Below, one piece after another: positions 25,701-33,421 of a DNA stretch of 64,000 nt. Numbering within the stretch: the first letter of the stretch is position 1; each line of letters starts with the position of its first letter. Where the stretch lies: assembly GCA_045600225.1 (NCBI GenBank), contig JAZRXL010000049.1:1-64000 (forward strand), in the 5' to 3' direction. Position numbers and translations under genes: made by a program. The stretch is from UBA1181 sp045600225 (GTDB lineage: Bacteria > Bacteroidota > Bacteroidia > Bacteroidales > Paludibacteraceae). Under the pieces are notes generated by a model. That model had not been told where the DNA came from, ran no database searches, and saw nothing but the letters and a program-made list of their open reading frames with translations.

Positions 25701-26258
25701 ATGATTATAGCAAAGCAAAAGAAAGAGGAGAATGTCGCTGAATACATTCTTTATATGTGGCAGATTGAGGATATTATCCGAGGTTACCAGTTGGATATTG
25801 ATTTGATACAGAAAAATATCATAGATCAGTATCAACAACCAGAAGAGGTGAAAAAAGAAATCCGAGAATGGTATGATAACCTTATTGCCATGATGCATTT
25901 GGAACATAAAGAGCAGTCGGGACATTTGCAGATTAACATCAATCAGGTAGACGACCTGAACGATTTGCATAATGAGCTTATGCAGAATCCAAAGGAGATG
26001 CAATACAATGCTCAGTTCTTTAAGGTATTGCCATTCTTAATCGAATTTAGAAACAAGCTTCAAGCAGGAGAGGAGATGAATGATGTGCATTTGGCACTTC
26101 ATGCTTTGTATGCTATTCTTTTGTTGCGACTTCAGAAGAAAGAGATATCAAAAGACACCTTGGTTGCCATTCAGCATATAAGCAGTTTCTTGGCTATTCT
26201 TTCTGCCAAATACAAGACTTGGTTAGAAGAGGAACCGGAGGACCAGCCAGTGGGATAG
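25701..26258 (+). CDS. DUF4924-type conserved protein
   Basis: A 185-residue helical cytoplasmic protein whose opening (MIIAKQKKEENVAEYILYMW) matches what I recall of the Bacteroidota-specific DUF4924 family. It is rich in charged helices and has no membrane span or known catalytic motif. The function is unknown. It is 30 bases after the WG-repeat gene and converges, with five bases between stops, on the AlkD-like gene. Confidence 0.7.
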   Translation: MIIAKQKKEENVAEYILYMWQIEDIIRGYQLDIDLIQKNIIDQYQQPEEVKKEIREWYDNLIAMMHLEHKEQSGHLQININQVDDLNDLHNELMQNPKEMQYNAQFFKVLPFLIEFRNKLQAGEEMNDVHLALHALYAILLLRLQKKEISKDTLVAIQHISSFLAILSAKYKTWLEEEPEDQPVG

Positions 26259-26263
26259 ACATC

Positions 26264-26983
26264 CTAAAAAAGTTCTGCTTCTATATTTTCGATGCTGTAA
26301 TTAATACCTTTCCCCTTTAGTTTTTTTATTTGTTGGACTAGATGCTCTCCTTCTTTAGGGTTTTGACGTGCTTTTATTCGAAGATAGCGAGTGACGGATG
26401 AGTAGATGAGGAATGAATCCGATTGCAAATCCTGCATGGCTGTTTTCAAAATGGAAACTTCATCTTCCAACTCTTTTCCTCTGTTTTGCATTAGCAAGTT
26501 AGCGTAATTGATATAACCTAAAAATACGCTGAAATCGCTGTTTCTTCTCTCAATCAGGTCTTTTGAAATAGTAGTGCTTAATTCAAATCCATTCTCTTCG
26601 CCATTCTCCTTCTTGTACTGAATTTTACTTAAAAAGTTTTTCGAGAATTGCTCGCATAATTCAGGGTTGAACAATTGTTTTTCCCACTCCTTCATTTGTT
26701 CTTTCCCAAACATATATTGGTTCATATCTTTGGGGAGAATCAGAGTGGCAAATATCATCATCTCCCTACAACCAGACCACCAGGCACGCGTTGCTAAGAG
26801 TGCGTTTGGTTCAAAGTCGGCACTTATCTCTTTAATGCGAGGAAGTACGACACCAAAGTTGAGCTTGTAGCCCAGTGAAGACATTGCTTCCGACGCAATA
26901 CCGTTCATGGAGAGGTTGAATAACTTCTTTGCTTTGTTGAACATCTGTTCAACTTCCTCATTGTATGGGAATATTTTGTCCAT
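26264..26983 (-). CDS. AlkD-like HEAT-repeat protein (putative DNA alkylation repair)
   Basis: A 239-residue helical protein. The segments SMNGIASEAMSSLGYKLNFG and LATRAWWSGCREMMIFATLI resemble the N-terminal repeats of Bacteroidota proteins annotated as AlkD-like DNA alkylation repair enzymes, which remove alkylated bases without base flipping. The match is from memory of the pattern; catalytic residues cannot be confirmed by eye. It is a single gene with a TACCTTTGC -7 box at 27,000-27,008 on its own strand. Confidence 0.6.
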   Translation of the reverse strand: MDKIFPYNEEVEQMFNKAKKLFNLSMNGIASEAMSSLGYKLNFGVVLPRIKEISADFEPNALLATRAWWSGCREMMIFATLILPKDMNQYMFGKEQMKEWEKQLFNPELCEQFSKNFLSKIQYKKENGEENGFELSTTISKDLIERRNSDFSVFLGYINYANLLMQNRGKELEDEVSILKTAMQDLQSDSFLIYSSVTRYLRIKARQNPKEGEHLVQQIKKLKGKGINYSIENIEAELF

Positions 26984-26999
26984 TATTTACATATTTATG

Positions 27000-27008
27000 G
27001 CAAAGGTA
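27000..27008 (-). promoter_or_regulatory. -7 box for the AlkD-like gene
   Basis: TACCTTTGC on the minus strand, 16 bases before the ATG. The same nine bases serve the divergent tRNA-His promoter on the plus strand. No -33 TTG was found at a proper distance. Confidence 0.5.
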
Positions 27009-27026
27009 AATTTTTTTTGCTTTTTA

Positions 27027-27059
27027 TTTGCATATAAAGTAAAATGAAAGTACCTTTGC
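27027..27059 (+). promoter_or_regulatory. Consensus promoter for tRNA-His
   Basis: TTTG (27,027-27,030), 20 bases, TACCTTTGC (27,051-27,059). Both boxes and the spacing fit the Bacteroidota consensus exactly. The tRNA begins 15 bases downstream. Confidence 0.85.
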
Positions 27060-27073
27060 ATCGCAATTTTGAT

Positions 27074-27151
27074 GGTGGGAGTAGCTCAGTTGGTTAGAGT
27101 ATCAGATTGTGGTCCTGAGGGTCGTGGGTTCGATCCCCATCTCCCACCCCA
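27074..27151 (+). tRNA. tRNA-His (GTG anticodon)
   Basis: A full cloverleaf: acceptor GTGGGAG pairs with CTCCCAC (27,075-27,081 with 27,141-27,147); D-arm GCTCAGTTGGTTAGAGT; anticodon arm TCAGA-TTGTGGT-CCTGA with anticodon GTG; T-arm GTGGG-TTCGATC-CCCAT. The extra G(-1) at 27,074 opposite discriminator C at 27,148 is the identity mark of tRNA-His. CCA is encoded (27,149-27,151). Confidence 0.97.
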
Positions 27152-27156
27152 AATTG

Positions 27157-27191
27157 AAGAGACGCAAATCAGTTTGCGTCTCTTTTTTTAT
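27157..27191 (+). terminator. Intrinsic terminator after tRNA-His
   Basis: An 11-bp perfect stem AGAGACGCAAA (27,158-27,168) with TTTGCGTCTCT (27,173-27,183), a 4-base loop and a run of T follow the tRNA directly. Confidence 0.92.
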
Positions 27192-27227
27192 TTATGTAGT
27201 TTTTCTTTTAAAATCGATAGTGCATTT

Positions 27228-28466
27228 ATGAGTAACAAATCATCTTGGTCTTGGATACCTACACTCTATTTCACGGAGGGATTTCCTTATGTAGTGGTAA
27301 TGATTGTTTCGGTCATTATGTATAAAAATTTGGGAGTGTCTAATTCAGAGATTGCTTTCTATACCAGTTGGCTCTATCTGCCTTGGGTGATAAAACCTTT
27401 TTGGAGCCCGTTCATTGATCTTTTCAAGACAAAAAGATGGTGGATTGTTGCGATGCAGTTACTCATAGGTGTAGGACTTGCAGGAGTTGCTTTTTTAATC
27501 CCTACTTCCTATTTTTTTCAAGCCTCTTTGGCAATTCTTTGGCTTTTGGCTTTTAGTTCTGCTACGCACGATATTGCAGCTGATGGCTTTTATATGATCG
27601 CTCAAACGGAGGAGCAACAAGCTTTCTTTGTGGGTGTGAGAAATATTTTCTATCGTGTTGCGATGGTCTTTGGACAAGGTGTTCTAGTGATGTTGGCTGG
27701 CTATTTTTCGAAAGAATATGAGGCTCAATCCGCTTGGTCAATTATATTTGCTATTTCAGCCGGACTTGTTCTCCTTTTGTCTTTGTATCATTCTTTGGTT
27801 CTGCCTAAAGCAGAGGAGGACCAGAATCAGTCCGTTAAGAAGGTAGATTCCCTATTTTCTAGTTTTTTCCAAAAAAAGGGAATTATATTGTCATTGTTAT
27901 TTATCCTTTTATATCGTTTGGGAGAGTCTCAGTTGGCAAAGATTGCCTCTCCATTTCTACTTGACCCCCAAGAGAATGGTGGTTTAGGACTAGGTGTGGA
28001 ACAGGTGGGTATGGTGTATGGTACGGTAGGTGTCATAGCACTACTTGCAGGAGGTTTGTTGGGCGGTTTCACAATCTCAAGAGGAGGATTGAAAAAATGG
28101 TTGTGGCCTATGATGTTGGCTATGAATGTACCTAATCTTGTATATGTCTATATGGCGATGTTTACACCTCAGAACATATATGAGGTTGCTTCTCTTGTGG
28201 CTATTGAGCAGTTGGGGTATGGTTTTGGTTTTACTGCTTTCACTCTTTATTTGATTTATATATCTCAGGGAGAATACAAGACATCCCACTATGCAATATG
28301 TACCGGATTTATGGCATTAGGAATGATGGTTCCCGGAATGTTTGCTGGTTATATTCAGGAAGCGTTTGGTTACCTCAATTTCTTTGTTTGGGTATGCATC
28401 TGTACCATCCCAGCTTTTGTTGTGGCTAAGTTCTTAAAGATAGATGAGTCGTTTGGTAAAAAATAG
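27228..28466 (+). CDS. MFS transporter, AmpG-like permease
   Basis: A 412-residue membrane protein with about twelve hydrophobic segments. The opening WIPTLYFTEGFPYVVV and the segment YLPWVIKPFWSPFID are characteristic of AmpG-like carriers, which import muropeptides or related compounds from the periplasm. The true substrate is unknown. The start at 27,228 lies after the tRNA-His terminator; a longer frame that runs through the tRNA is an artefact. It is followed by the SDR gene after six bases. The gene lacks a visible promoter between the terminator and the ATG, a span of only 36 bases. Confidence 0.85.
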   Translation: MSNKSSWSWIPTLYFTEGFPYVVVMIVSVIMYKNLGVSNSEIAFYTSWLYLPWVIKPFWSPFIDLFKTKRWWIVAMQLLIGVGLAGVAFLIPTSYFFQASLAILWLLAFSSATHDIAADGFYMIAQTEEQQAFFVGVRNIFYRVAMVFGQGVLVMLAGYFSKEYEAQSAWSIIFAISAGLVLLLSLYHSLVLPKAEEDQNQSVKKVDSLFSSFFQKKGIILSLLFILLYRLGESQLAKIASPFLLDPQENGGLGLGVEQVGMVYGTVGVIALLAGGLLGGFTISRGGLKKWLWPMMLAMNVPNLVYVYMAMFTPQNIYEVASLVAIEQLGYGFGFTAFTLYLIYISQGEYKTSHYAICTGFMALGMMVPGMFAGYIQEAFGYLNFFVWVCICTIPAFVVAKFLKIDESFGKK

Positions 28467-28472
28467 ATTCTT

Positions 28473-29198
28473 ATGAAGGCGATCGTTATGGGTGCAACAT
28501 CGGGTATAGGCTTGGAGGTTGCAAGACAATTATACAAGGAGGGTTGGCAATTAGGGCTAGCAGGAAGAAGGATGGAGAACCTCGAGCAAGTTCGTGCAGA
28601 ACTAGGTGAGGATGTGTGTGTTGAGGCTATTGATATCACAGATGTTGAGGCTCCACAAAAGTTGCAGAATCTGATTGACCGTTTGGGTGGTTTAGACCTC
28701 TATTTTCACTCGTCGGGTGTAGGGGCGCAAAATAAGAATTTGGATTCAAAAATTGAAATCTCTACTGTACAAACCAATTGCCTGGGTTGGGTGAATATGT
28801 CCACCTTTGTATTTAACTATTTTGCAAAAAAACAGCAGAAGGGACATATAGCTGTAATAACTTCTGTGGCTCAAACCAGAGGAATAGGTTTGGCTCCTTC
28901 ATACTCTTCTACAAAGAAGTTCCAAAGTACCTATATGCAAGCATTGTCCCAACTGTCTAAATCTAGAGGGTTGGGTATTGCGTTTACGGAGATTCGTCCT
29001 GGTTTTGTGGAGACTGCCTTATTGAATATGGAACATAACTATCCGTTGATGATGCAGCCTGAGTATGTGGCTACCAAGATTGTAAAAGCACTTGCTAAAA
29101 AGAAACGTTGCGTAACGATAGACTGGCGTTACCGATGCGTGGTTTTCTTTTGGAAATTACTACCCGATTGGCTTTGGGAACGAGTTCGGATAGGATAA
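28473..29198 (+). CDS. Short-chain dehydrogenase/reductase
   Basis: A 241-residue Rossmann-fold oxidoreductase. The nucleotide motif GATSGIG is at 7-13, an S-S-G variant replaces the usual NNAG (FHSSGVGAQN), and the catalytic Ser...Tyr-x-x-x-Lys is seen as ITSVAQ followed by SYSSTKK. The arginines in LAGRRMENL favour NADP(H). The C-terminus has a hydrophobic, tryptophan-rich segment. The substrate is unknown. It lies six bases after the MFS gene and is followed by a strong terminator. Confidence 0.88.
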   Translation: MKAIVMGATSGIGLEVARQLYKEGWQLGLAGRRMENLEQVRAELGEDVCVEAIDITDVEAPQKLQNLIDRLGGLDLYFHSSGVGAQNKNLDSKIEISTVQTNCLGWVNMSTFVFNYFAKKQQKGHIAVITSVAQTRGIGLAPSYSSTKKFQSTYMQALSQLSKSRGLGIAFTEIRPGFVETALLNMEHNYPLMMQPEYVATKIVKALAKKKRCVTIDWRYRCVVFFWKLLPDWLWERVRIG

Positions 29199-29261
29199 AA
29201 TTAGTGGGAAATACACTTTTTTTGGAATGTAAATCCTTATGATTTGCATCATTTTTAACCA

Positions 29262-29296
29262 AAAGAGGTATGCCATCCCTGACATACCTCTTTCCC
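29262..29296. terminator. Two-way terminator between the SDR and carboxynorspermidine synthase-like genes
   Basis: A perfect 11-bp stem AAAGAGGTATG (29,262-29,272) with CATACCTCTTT (29,283-29,293), with A residues on the left and T on the right. Confidence 0.82.
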
Positions 29297-29329
29297 ATAT
29301 CAACTAGAATCTAAAATTCTTAAATTTCC

Positions 29330-30538
29330 TTAGTCTACTTCCAAATCCCCATTCATTACCTCGTGCCAAGGAAGACCTTGTTTGTTGAGTTGCTCCATGA
29401 ATGGATCTGGATCGAAATCTTCTACATTCCATACACCTGGACGCTTCCAAACGCCTGTGCAGAACATCATTGCTCCGATCATAGCAGGAACACCAGTTGT
29501 GTAGCTGACACCTTGCATACCAGTCTCTTGGTAAGCTTCTTGGTGGCTACAGTTGTTGTATACATAGTAGGTAAGAGCCTTGCCATCCTTGCCAATACCT
29601 CTGATGCGGCAACCGATACTAGTCTCACCCTCGTAGTTCTCTCCTAGATCTTGTGGATTAGGAAGCACTGCTTTCAAGAACTGAAGAGGAACGATCTTCA
29701 CTCCGTTGTATTCTACCTCGTCGATACGAGCCATTCCGATATTTTGAATCACACGCAAGTGAGTTAGGTACTCTTGACCGAAGGTCATCCAGAAACGAGC
29801 ACGCTTGATAGTTGGGAAGTTCTTTACCAATGACTCCAACTCTTCGTGATACATTAGGTATGACTCGCGTGGACCGATGTTAGGGTAGGTCAATGCTTTG
29901 TGTACCTCCAAAGCACCCGTCTCTACCCATTTGCCATCTTGATAGAAACGACCCTTTTGAGTGATCTCGCGGATGTTGATCTCTGGGTTGAAGTTAGTCG
30001 CAAATGCTTTGTGGTGGTTACCAGCGTTGCAGTCTACGATATCCAAGTATTGCATCTCCTTGAAATGGTGCTTTGCTGCGTAGGCAGTATATACACCCGA
30101 AACTCCTGGGTCGAATCCACAACCTAGAATGGCAGTTAAACCGGCTTTCTCGAATTTCTCTTTGTAAGCCCATTGCCAGCTATACTCAAAGTGAGCCTCA
30201 TCTTTTGGCTCATAGTTAGCTGTGTCCAAGTAGTTAACGCCGCATTCCAAGCAAGCATCCATGATGTTTAGGTCTTGGTAAGGAAGGGCTACATTGATAA
30301 CTAACTCTGGTTGGTGCTTCTTGAAGAGAGCAACAATCTGATCTGTGTAGTCAGCATCTACCTTGTCGGTAGTTACCGTTACGCCATAGCGTTCCTTCAG
30401 GATAACTGCTACTGCATCGCACTTCGCTTTTGTTCTGCTTGCAATAACGATATCTGTGAAGATGTTCGCATTTTGTGCTACTTTGTGACACACTACGGTT
30501 CCAACACCGCCTACTCCGATAATAAGAACTTTTGACAT
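29330..30538 (-). CDS. Saccharopine dehydrogenase-family protein, probable carboxynorspermidine synthase
   Basis: A 402-residue NAD(P)-dependent enzyme with the Rossmann motif GVGGVGTV at 8-15 and the family features NVALPYQDL, YLDTANYEP and GCGFDPGVSG. The latter set matches carboxy(nor)spermidine dehydrogenases, which join aspartate semialdehyde to putrescine or diaminopropane in the alternative polyamine pathway used by many gut bacteria in place of SpeE. True saccharopine dehydrogenases differ in the substrate pocket, but the family is hard to split by eye. The decarboxylase partner (NspC) is not in the window. It is a single gene with a TATATTTG box at 30,616-30,623. Confidence 0.8.
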   Translation of the reverse strand: MSKVLIIGVGGVGTVVCHKVAQNANIFTDIVIASRTKAKCDAVAVILKERYGVTVTTDKVDADYTDQIVALFKKHQPELVINVALPYQDLNIMDACLECGVNYLDTANYEPKDEAHFEYSWQWAYKEKFEKAGLTAILGCGFDPGVSGVYTAYAAKHHFKEMQYLDIVDCNAGNHHKAFATNFNPEINIREITQKGRFYQDGKWVETGALEVHKALTYPNIGPRESYLMYHEELESLVKNFPTIKRARFWMTFGQEYLTHLRVIQNIGMARIDEVEYNGVKIVPLQFLKAVLPNPQDLGENYEGETSIGCRIRGIGKDGKALTYYVYNNCSHQEAYQETGMQGVSYTTGVPAMIGAMMFCTGVWKRPGVWNVEDFDPDPFMEQLNKQGLPWHEVMNGDLEVD

Positions 30539-30615
30539 TCCAATTACAATTAAAAGTAAAACAATTAGTTACCGACATAGACAACTTGCTAAGCTTTGCT
30601 GGCTACTGTCTCATA

Positions 30616-30623
30616 CAAATATA
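30616..30623 (-). promoter_or_regulatory. -7 box for the carboxynorspermidine synthase-like gene
   Basis: TATATTTG on the minus strand, 77 bases before the ATG; no clear -33 TTG at the right distance. Confidence 0.45.
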
Positions 30624-30689
30624 GAAATTTTTTTGAATAATAATTGTTCCGGAGATCATTTTTTACGATTTTGTAACATCTCTGGTTGC

Positions 30690-30736
30690 CGGGATGTTGC
30701 AAGTCCCAGGATGGATCCATGTTCATTGTCATCCCG
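30690..30736. repeat. Inverted repeat with palindromic centre ahead of the ATPase remnant
   Basis: CGGGATG (30,690-30,696) and CATCCCG (30,730-30,736) are perfect complements, and between them lies the palindrome ATGGATCCAT (30,711-30,720). No T-run follows. It may mark the edge of the decayed insert. Confidence 0.5.
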
Positions 30737-30772
30737 CAGTGATTGTGGATATGAAATGTTATAAGATGCTCT

Positions 30773-31495
30773 AACTATGTAGGAGGAATGCCGGAAGCAG
30801 TAAAGAGTTACGTTGAGACTGGTGAATTGAAAACGGTGCGATCGATTCAGAAACAGATTCTCAGTGACTATTCCAAGGATTTTCCGAAACATGCACCAGA
30901 AGGACAGGTTCAACGAATAGCAATGGTTTGGCAATCGATGCCATCTCAACTTTTCAAGGAGAACAAAAAATTCATTTACGGAGCACTAAAGAAGGGGGCA
31001 AGAGCCAACGATTTCGAGATGGCTATACAATGGTTGCTCGACGCAGGGCTCGTCTATAAAGTGCCTAGAGTGAACAGCGTAAAACTTCCTTTGAAGATCT
31101 ACGAAGACCTCTCCGTCTTCAAAATGTATATGGTTGACATAGGGCTCCTTGGCACTATGGCGGATGTGGAGCCAGATCAGATTCTTGTGAACAACAACAT
31201 TTTTACTGAATACAAAGGTGGAATGACAGAACAGTTTGTCCTTCAGCAGATGAAGAGTCATGGCATTGAAACGGTTTATTATCATAACACTGACTCGTCT
31301 CGTCTAGAGATAGACTTCCTGATCCAGCACGAAGGTCGGCCGTTGCCTATAGAGGTGAAGGCAGAAGGCAACGTAAAAGCCAACTCTCTATCGATGCTAT
31401 TGCAGAAAACGCCGGAACTGAGTGCCATAAGATACTCGATGCTTCCGTACAAAGAACAAGGTCAAATGACCAATGTGCCACTGTATGCGTGTTGA
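30773..31495 (+). pseudogene. C-terminal remnant of a DUF4143 AAA ATPase
   Basis: The reading frame matches the C-terminal half of AAA_14/DUF4143 ATPases. It opens in the middle of the conserved YVGGMPEAV segment and continues through LLDAGLVYKVPRV, FKMYMVDIGLLG and the nuclease-like end EIDFLIQHEGRPLPIEVKAEG. Full proteins are about 380-400 residues with an N-terminal Walker A/B ATPase; that part, roughly 170 residues, is missing and a stop lies in frame at 30,752-30,754. An ATG at 30,788 could start a fragment. By eye the segment is richer in G+C than its neighbours. I read it as a decayed, transferred gene. Confidence 0.78.
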
Positions 31496-31510
31496 TACGT
31501 CTATCCTCGC

Positions 31511-32206
31511 CTAATTTAAGAACAATTTAAATAGAGGTACCATTAAAGCAGTTGCTACACCCATTAGGGCAATGCTCAATCCACTAACAGCTCCCTCTAA
31601 TGCTCCTATTTCAAGAGCACGTGCCGTTCCTAATGCGTGAGAGGCACAGCCCATTGATAGTCCCTTTGCCACAGGATGGTCAATTCCGAATATCTTCCAC
31701 ATTGTAGGACCCAGAACAGCCCCGATAAAACCACATAAAACTACTGAAATGGCAGTGAGAGATATGTTTCCTCCAAGAGATTTTGTCAAGTCCATTGCAA
31801 TAGGTGTTGTTACAGATTTGGATGCCAACGACTGCAGAAAAACATCATCGAGATTGAACAGTACACATAAAAAGTAGACTGTGATGATGCCTGTGAAACT
31901 GCCTACAATGACAGAGGTTAGAATGGCTGTCATGTTTTTCTTTATCTCTGCAATGTGTTCGTATAGCGATAGTCCTAACGCCACGACACTTGGTCCTATG
32001 AGAAAGGAGATAACTTGATTTGCCTCCTTATACTCCGCATAAGATATATCGGTTATTTTCAGAACAGCAATGATTATAGGTATGCAGATAAGGAAAGGGT
32101 GCAGAAGCGAGAAACCTGATTTAGTCTTGCAATAGACACCCAATAGATAGCTTCCGATGGTAAGGAATAACATCGAAGGTGTGTTTAGAAATAGATCTCT
32201 TAACAT
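31511..32206 (-). CDS. lrgB: LrgB family protein
   Basis: A 231-residue inner-membrane protein with multiple hydrophobic segments and the family stretch LLHPFLICIPIII, LIGPSVVALGLSLYEH and SMGCASHALGTARALEIG. LrgB works with the holin-like LrgA; in other bacteria the pair affects autolysis, and plant and bacterial homologues export glycolate or pyruvate. Its start overlaps the lrgA stop by seven bases, so the two are coupled. Confidence 0.93.
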   Translation of the reverse strand: MLRDLFLNTPSMLFLTIGSYLLGVYCKTKSGFSLLHPFLICIPIIIAVLKITDISYAEYKEANQVISFLIGPSVVALGLSLYEHIAEIKKNMTAILTSVIVGSFTGIITVYFLCVLFNLDDVFLQSLASKSVTTPIAMDLTKSLGGNISLTAISVVLCGFIGAVLGPTMWKIFGIDHPVAKGLSMGCASHALGTARALEIGALEGAVSGLSIALMGVATALMVPLFKLFLN

Positions 32207-32559
32207 TTCTCCTCCTTTCTTTGTTTAGCTTTCATAACTATTTTAGCTGTAAAACCTGAGGTGAGGAATACTGCAATGGTAGAAAGAAGTACCACCAATA
32301 TCCACTCTACAAGGTTGAGGCGAATGATATCCCATTGTTCCAATATGAAGGCTGGAATAAAAAAGATGGGCATGTTTTTAATGAGGAATGTGGCAGCGGG
32401 TCGGACGTTCTCTGGTTTTACCCATTTTAGTAGAAGAGCCACGAAAAGTAGCAACATACCTATAACACTGCCAGGTATGAAGTTGCTTATTAAGTATGAG
32501 GCGACTTCTCCCAATACAAGGAAGAAGAGTATGATGCAGAAACTTATAGCCACAGACAT
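32200..32559 (-). CDS. lrgA: CidA/LrgA holin-like protein
   Basis: A 119-residue protein with four hydrophobic segments and the CidA/LrgA pattern: FIPGSVIGMLLLFVALLLKWVKPENV (core IPGSVIGMLLL), then LIKNMPIFFIPAFI. It forms the membrane partner of LrgB. The gene is divergent from a TetR gene across 222 bases that carry a minus-strand TAATTTTGC box (32,624-32,632) and the TetR promoter, so TetR control of lrgA is possible but unproven. Confidence 0.93.
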   Translation of the reverse strand: MSVAISFCIILFFLVLGEVASYLISNFIPGSVIGMLLLFVALLLKWVKPENVRPAATFLIKNMPIFFIPAFILEQWDIIRLNLVEWILVVLLSTIAVFLTSGFTAKIVMKAKQRKEEKC

Positions 32560-32623
32560 AATGTTAAAATTTGCGTTTTTTGATATGAAATATGACGGAT
32601 ATCGTTAATTTTTAAAACCAATT

Positions 32624-32632
32624 GCAAAATTA
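32624..32632 (-). promoter_or_regulatory. Candidate -7 box for lrgA-lrgB
   Basis: TAATTTTGC on the minus strand fits TAnnTTTGC, 65 bases before the lrgA ATG. No -33 TTG is visible at the expected distance. Confidence 0.42.
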
Positions 32633-32685
32633 TAGAAAGTTGCTCTAGAAATGTGTTAAATAATATAAAAACCGACAAAACTATT

Positions 32686-32715
32686 TTTGTTTAAAAAGTT
32701 TTTTAGTAAATTTGC
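32686..32715 (+). promoter_or_regulatory. Promoter for the tetR-tolC-RND operon
   Basis: TTTG (32,686-32,689), 17 bases, TAAATTTGC (32,707-32,715). Spacing is at the short end of the range. The regulator start is 66 bases downstream, leaving room for an operator; I see no strong palindrome in the leader. Confidence 0.6.
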
Positions 32716-32781
32716 TTTGTTTTTAAACTGGTATAATAGTTTCAAGAGAAAAACTGTGTATTGTGTGAAAAACGATTGATT

Positions 32782-33408
32782 ATGAGTAATGAAAGCAGAG
32801 AAAAGATTGCAAAGGGTGCTTTAGAATTATTTCTTTCTCAAGGCATAAAGACGGTAACGATGGATAGAATCGCTGCTGCTCTTTCTATGTCTAAGCGTAC
32901 TATTTATGAAAATTTTTCAGACAAGGAGGATTTGGTTTCTGCTTGTTTGTGTTTATTCAAGAGGTTGAGTGATGAAAAGCGAATCGAGTTTGAGCAGACG
33001 TCAGAAAACTCTTTTGTTTTCCTTTTAAGAATGTTCAGATTTGGTTTTGTCACGTTGCGAAGAATAAATGTGAATTTCTTCAGAGACATAGACTTATTGT
33101 TTCCAGATCATGTGAAGAGGGTAAAACTTCACAGACCTGCTCAAATTGCTCAGTTTCAAAGTCTGATCGAAAAGTCTCAGAATGAGGGATATATAATGTC
33201 ATCTTTAAATGCTGATGAGTTGGCTATGATTTATTATGGTATGATGACTTCATTGAGAGATGATGAGACTTATGATTTCAATAAGATTTCTCCTTACGAG
33301 ATTTTCAAAACAATGTGTAGTATTTACTTCAGAGGTATTGTGACAGAGAAGGGAGTTGTTCTTACTAATCAATACTTGAAAGAATTGGAAAATAGTGATA
33401 ATAATTAA
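32782..33408 (+). CDS. TetR/AcrR-family transcriptional regulator
   Basis: A 208-residue repressor with an N-terminal TetR helix-turn-helix (residues about 5-50: KGALELFLSQGIKTVTMDRIA, core shown, and SKRTIYENFSDKEDL) and a divergent ligand domain. It is the first gene of the efflux operon, so it most likely represses its own operon and is released by a pump substrate. The ATG at 32,782 is chosen over a TTG seven codons upstream. It is 13 bases before the TolC start. Confidence 0.92.
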   Translation: MSNESREKIAKGALELFLSQGIKTVTMDRIAAALSMSKRTIYENFSDKEDLVSACLCLFKRLSDEKRIEFEQTSENSFVFLLRMFRFGFVTLRRINVNFFRDIDLLFPDHVKRVKLHRPAQIAQFQSLIEKSQNEGYIMSSLNADELAMIYYGMMTSLRDDETYDFNKISPYEIFKTMCSIYFRGIVTEKGVVLTNQYLKELENSDNN

Positions 33409-33421
33409 AAAAAATATAAAG

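Noticed and set aside
27069..27227. N-terminal extension of the MFS transporter reading through tRNA-His
   Set aside because: It would translate the tRNA and its terminator; the ATG at 27,228 gives the normal start of the family.
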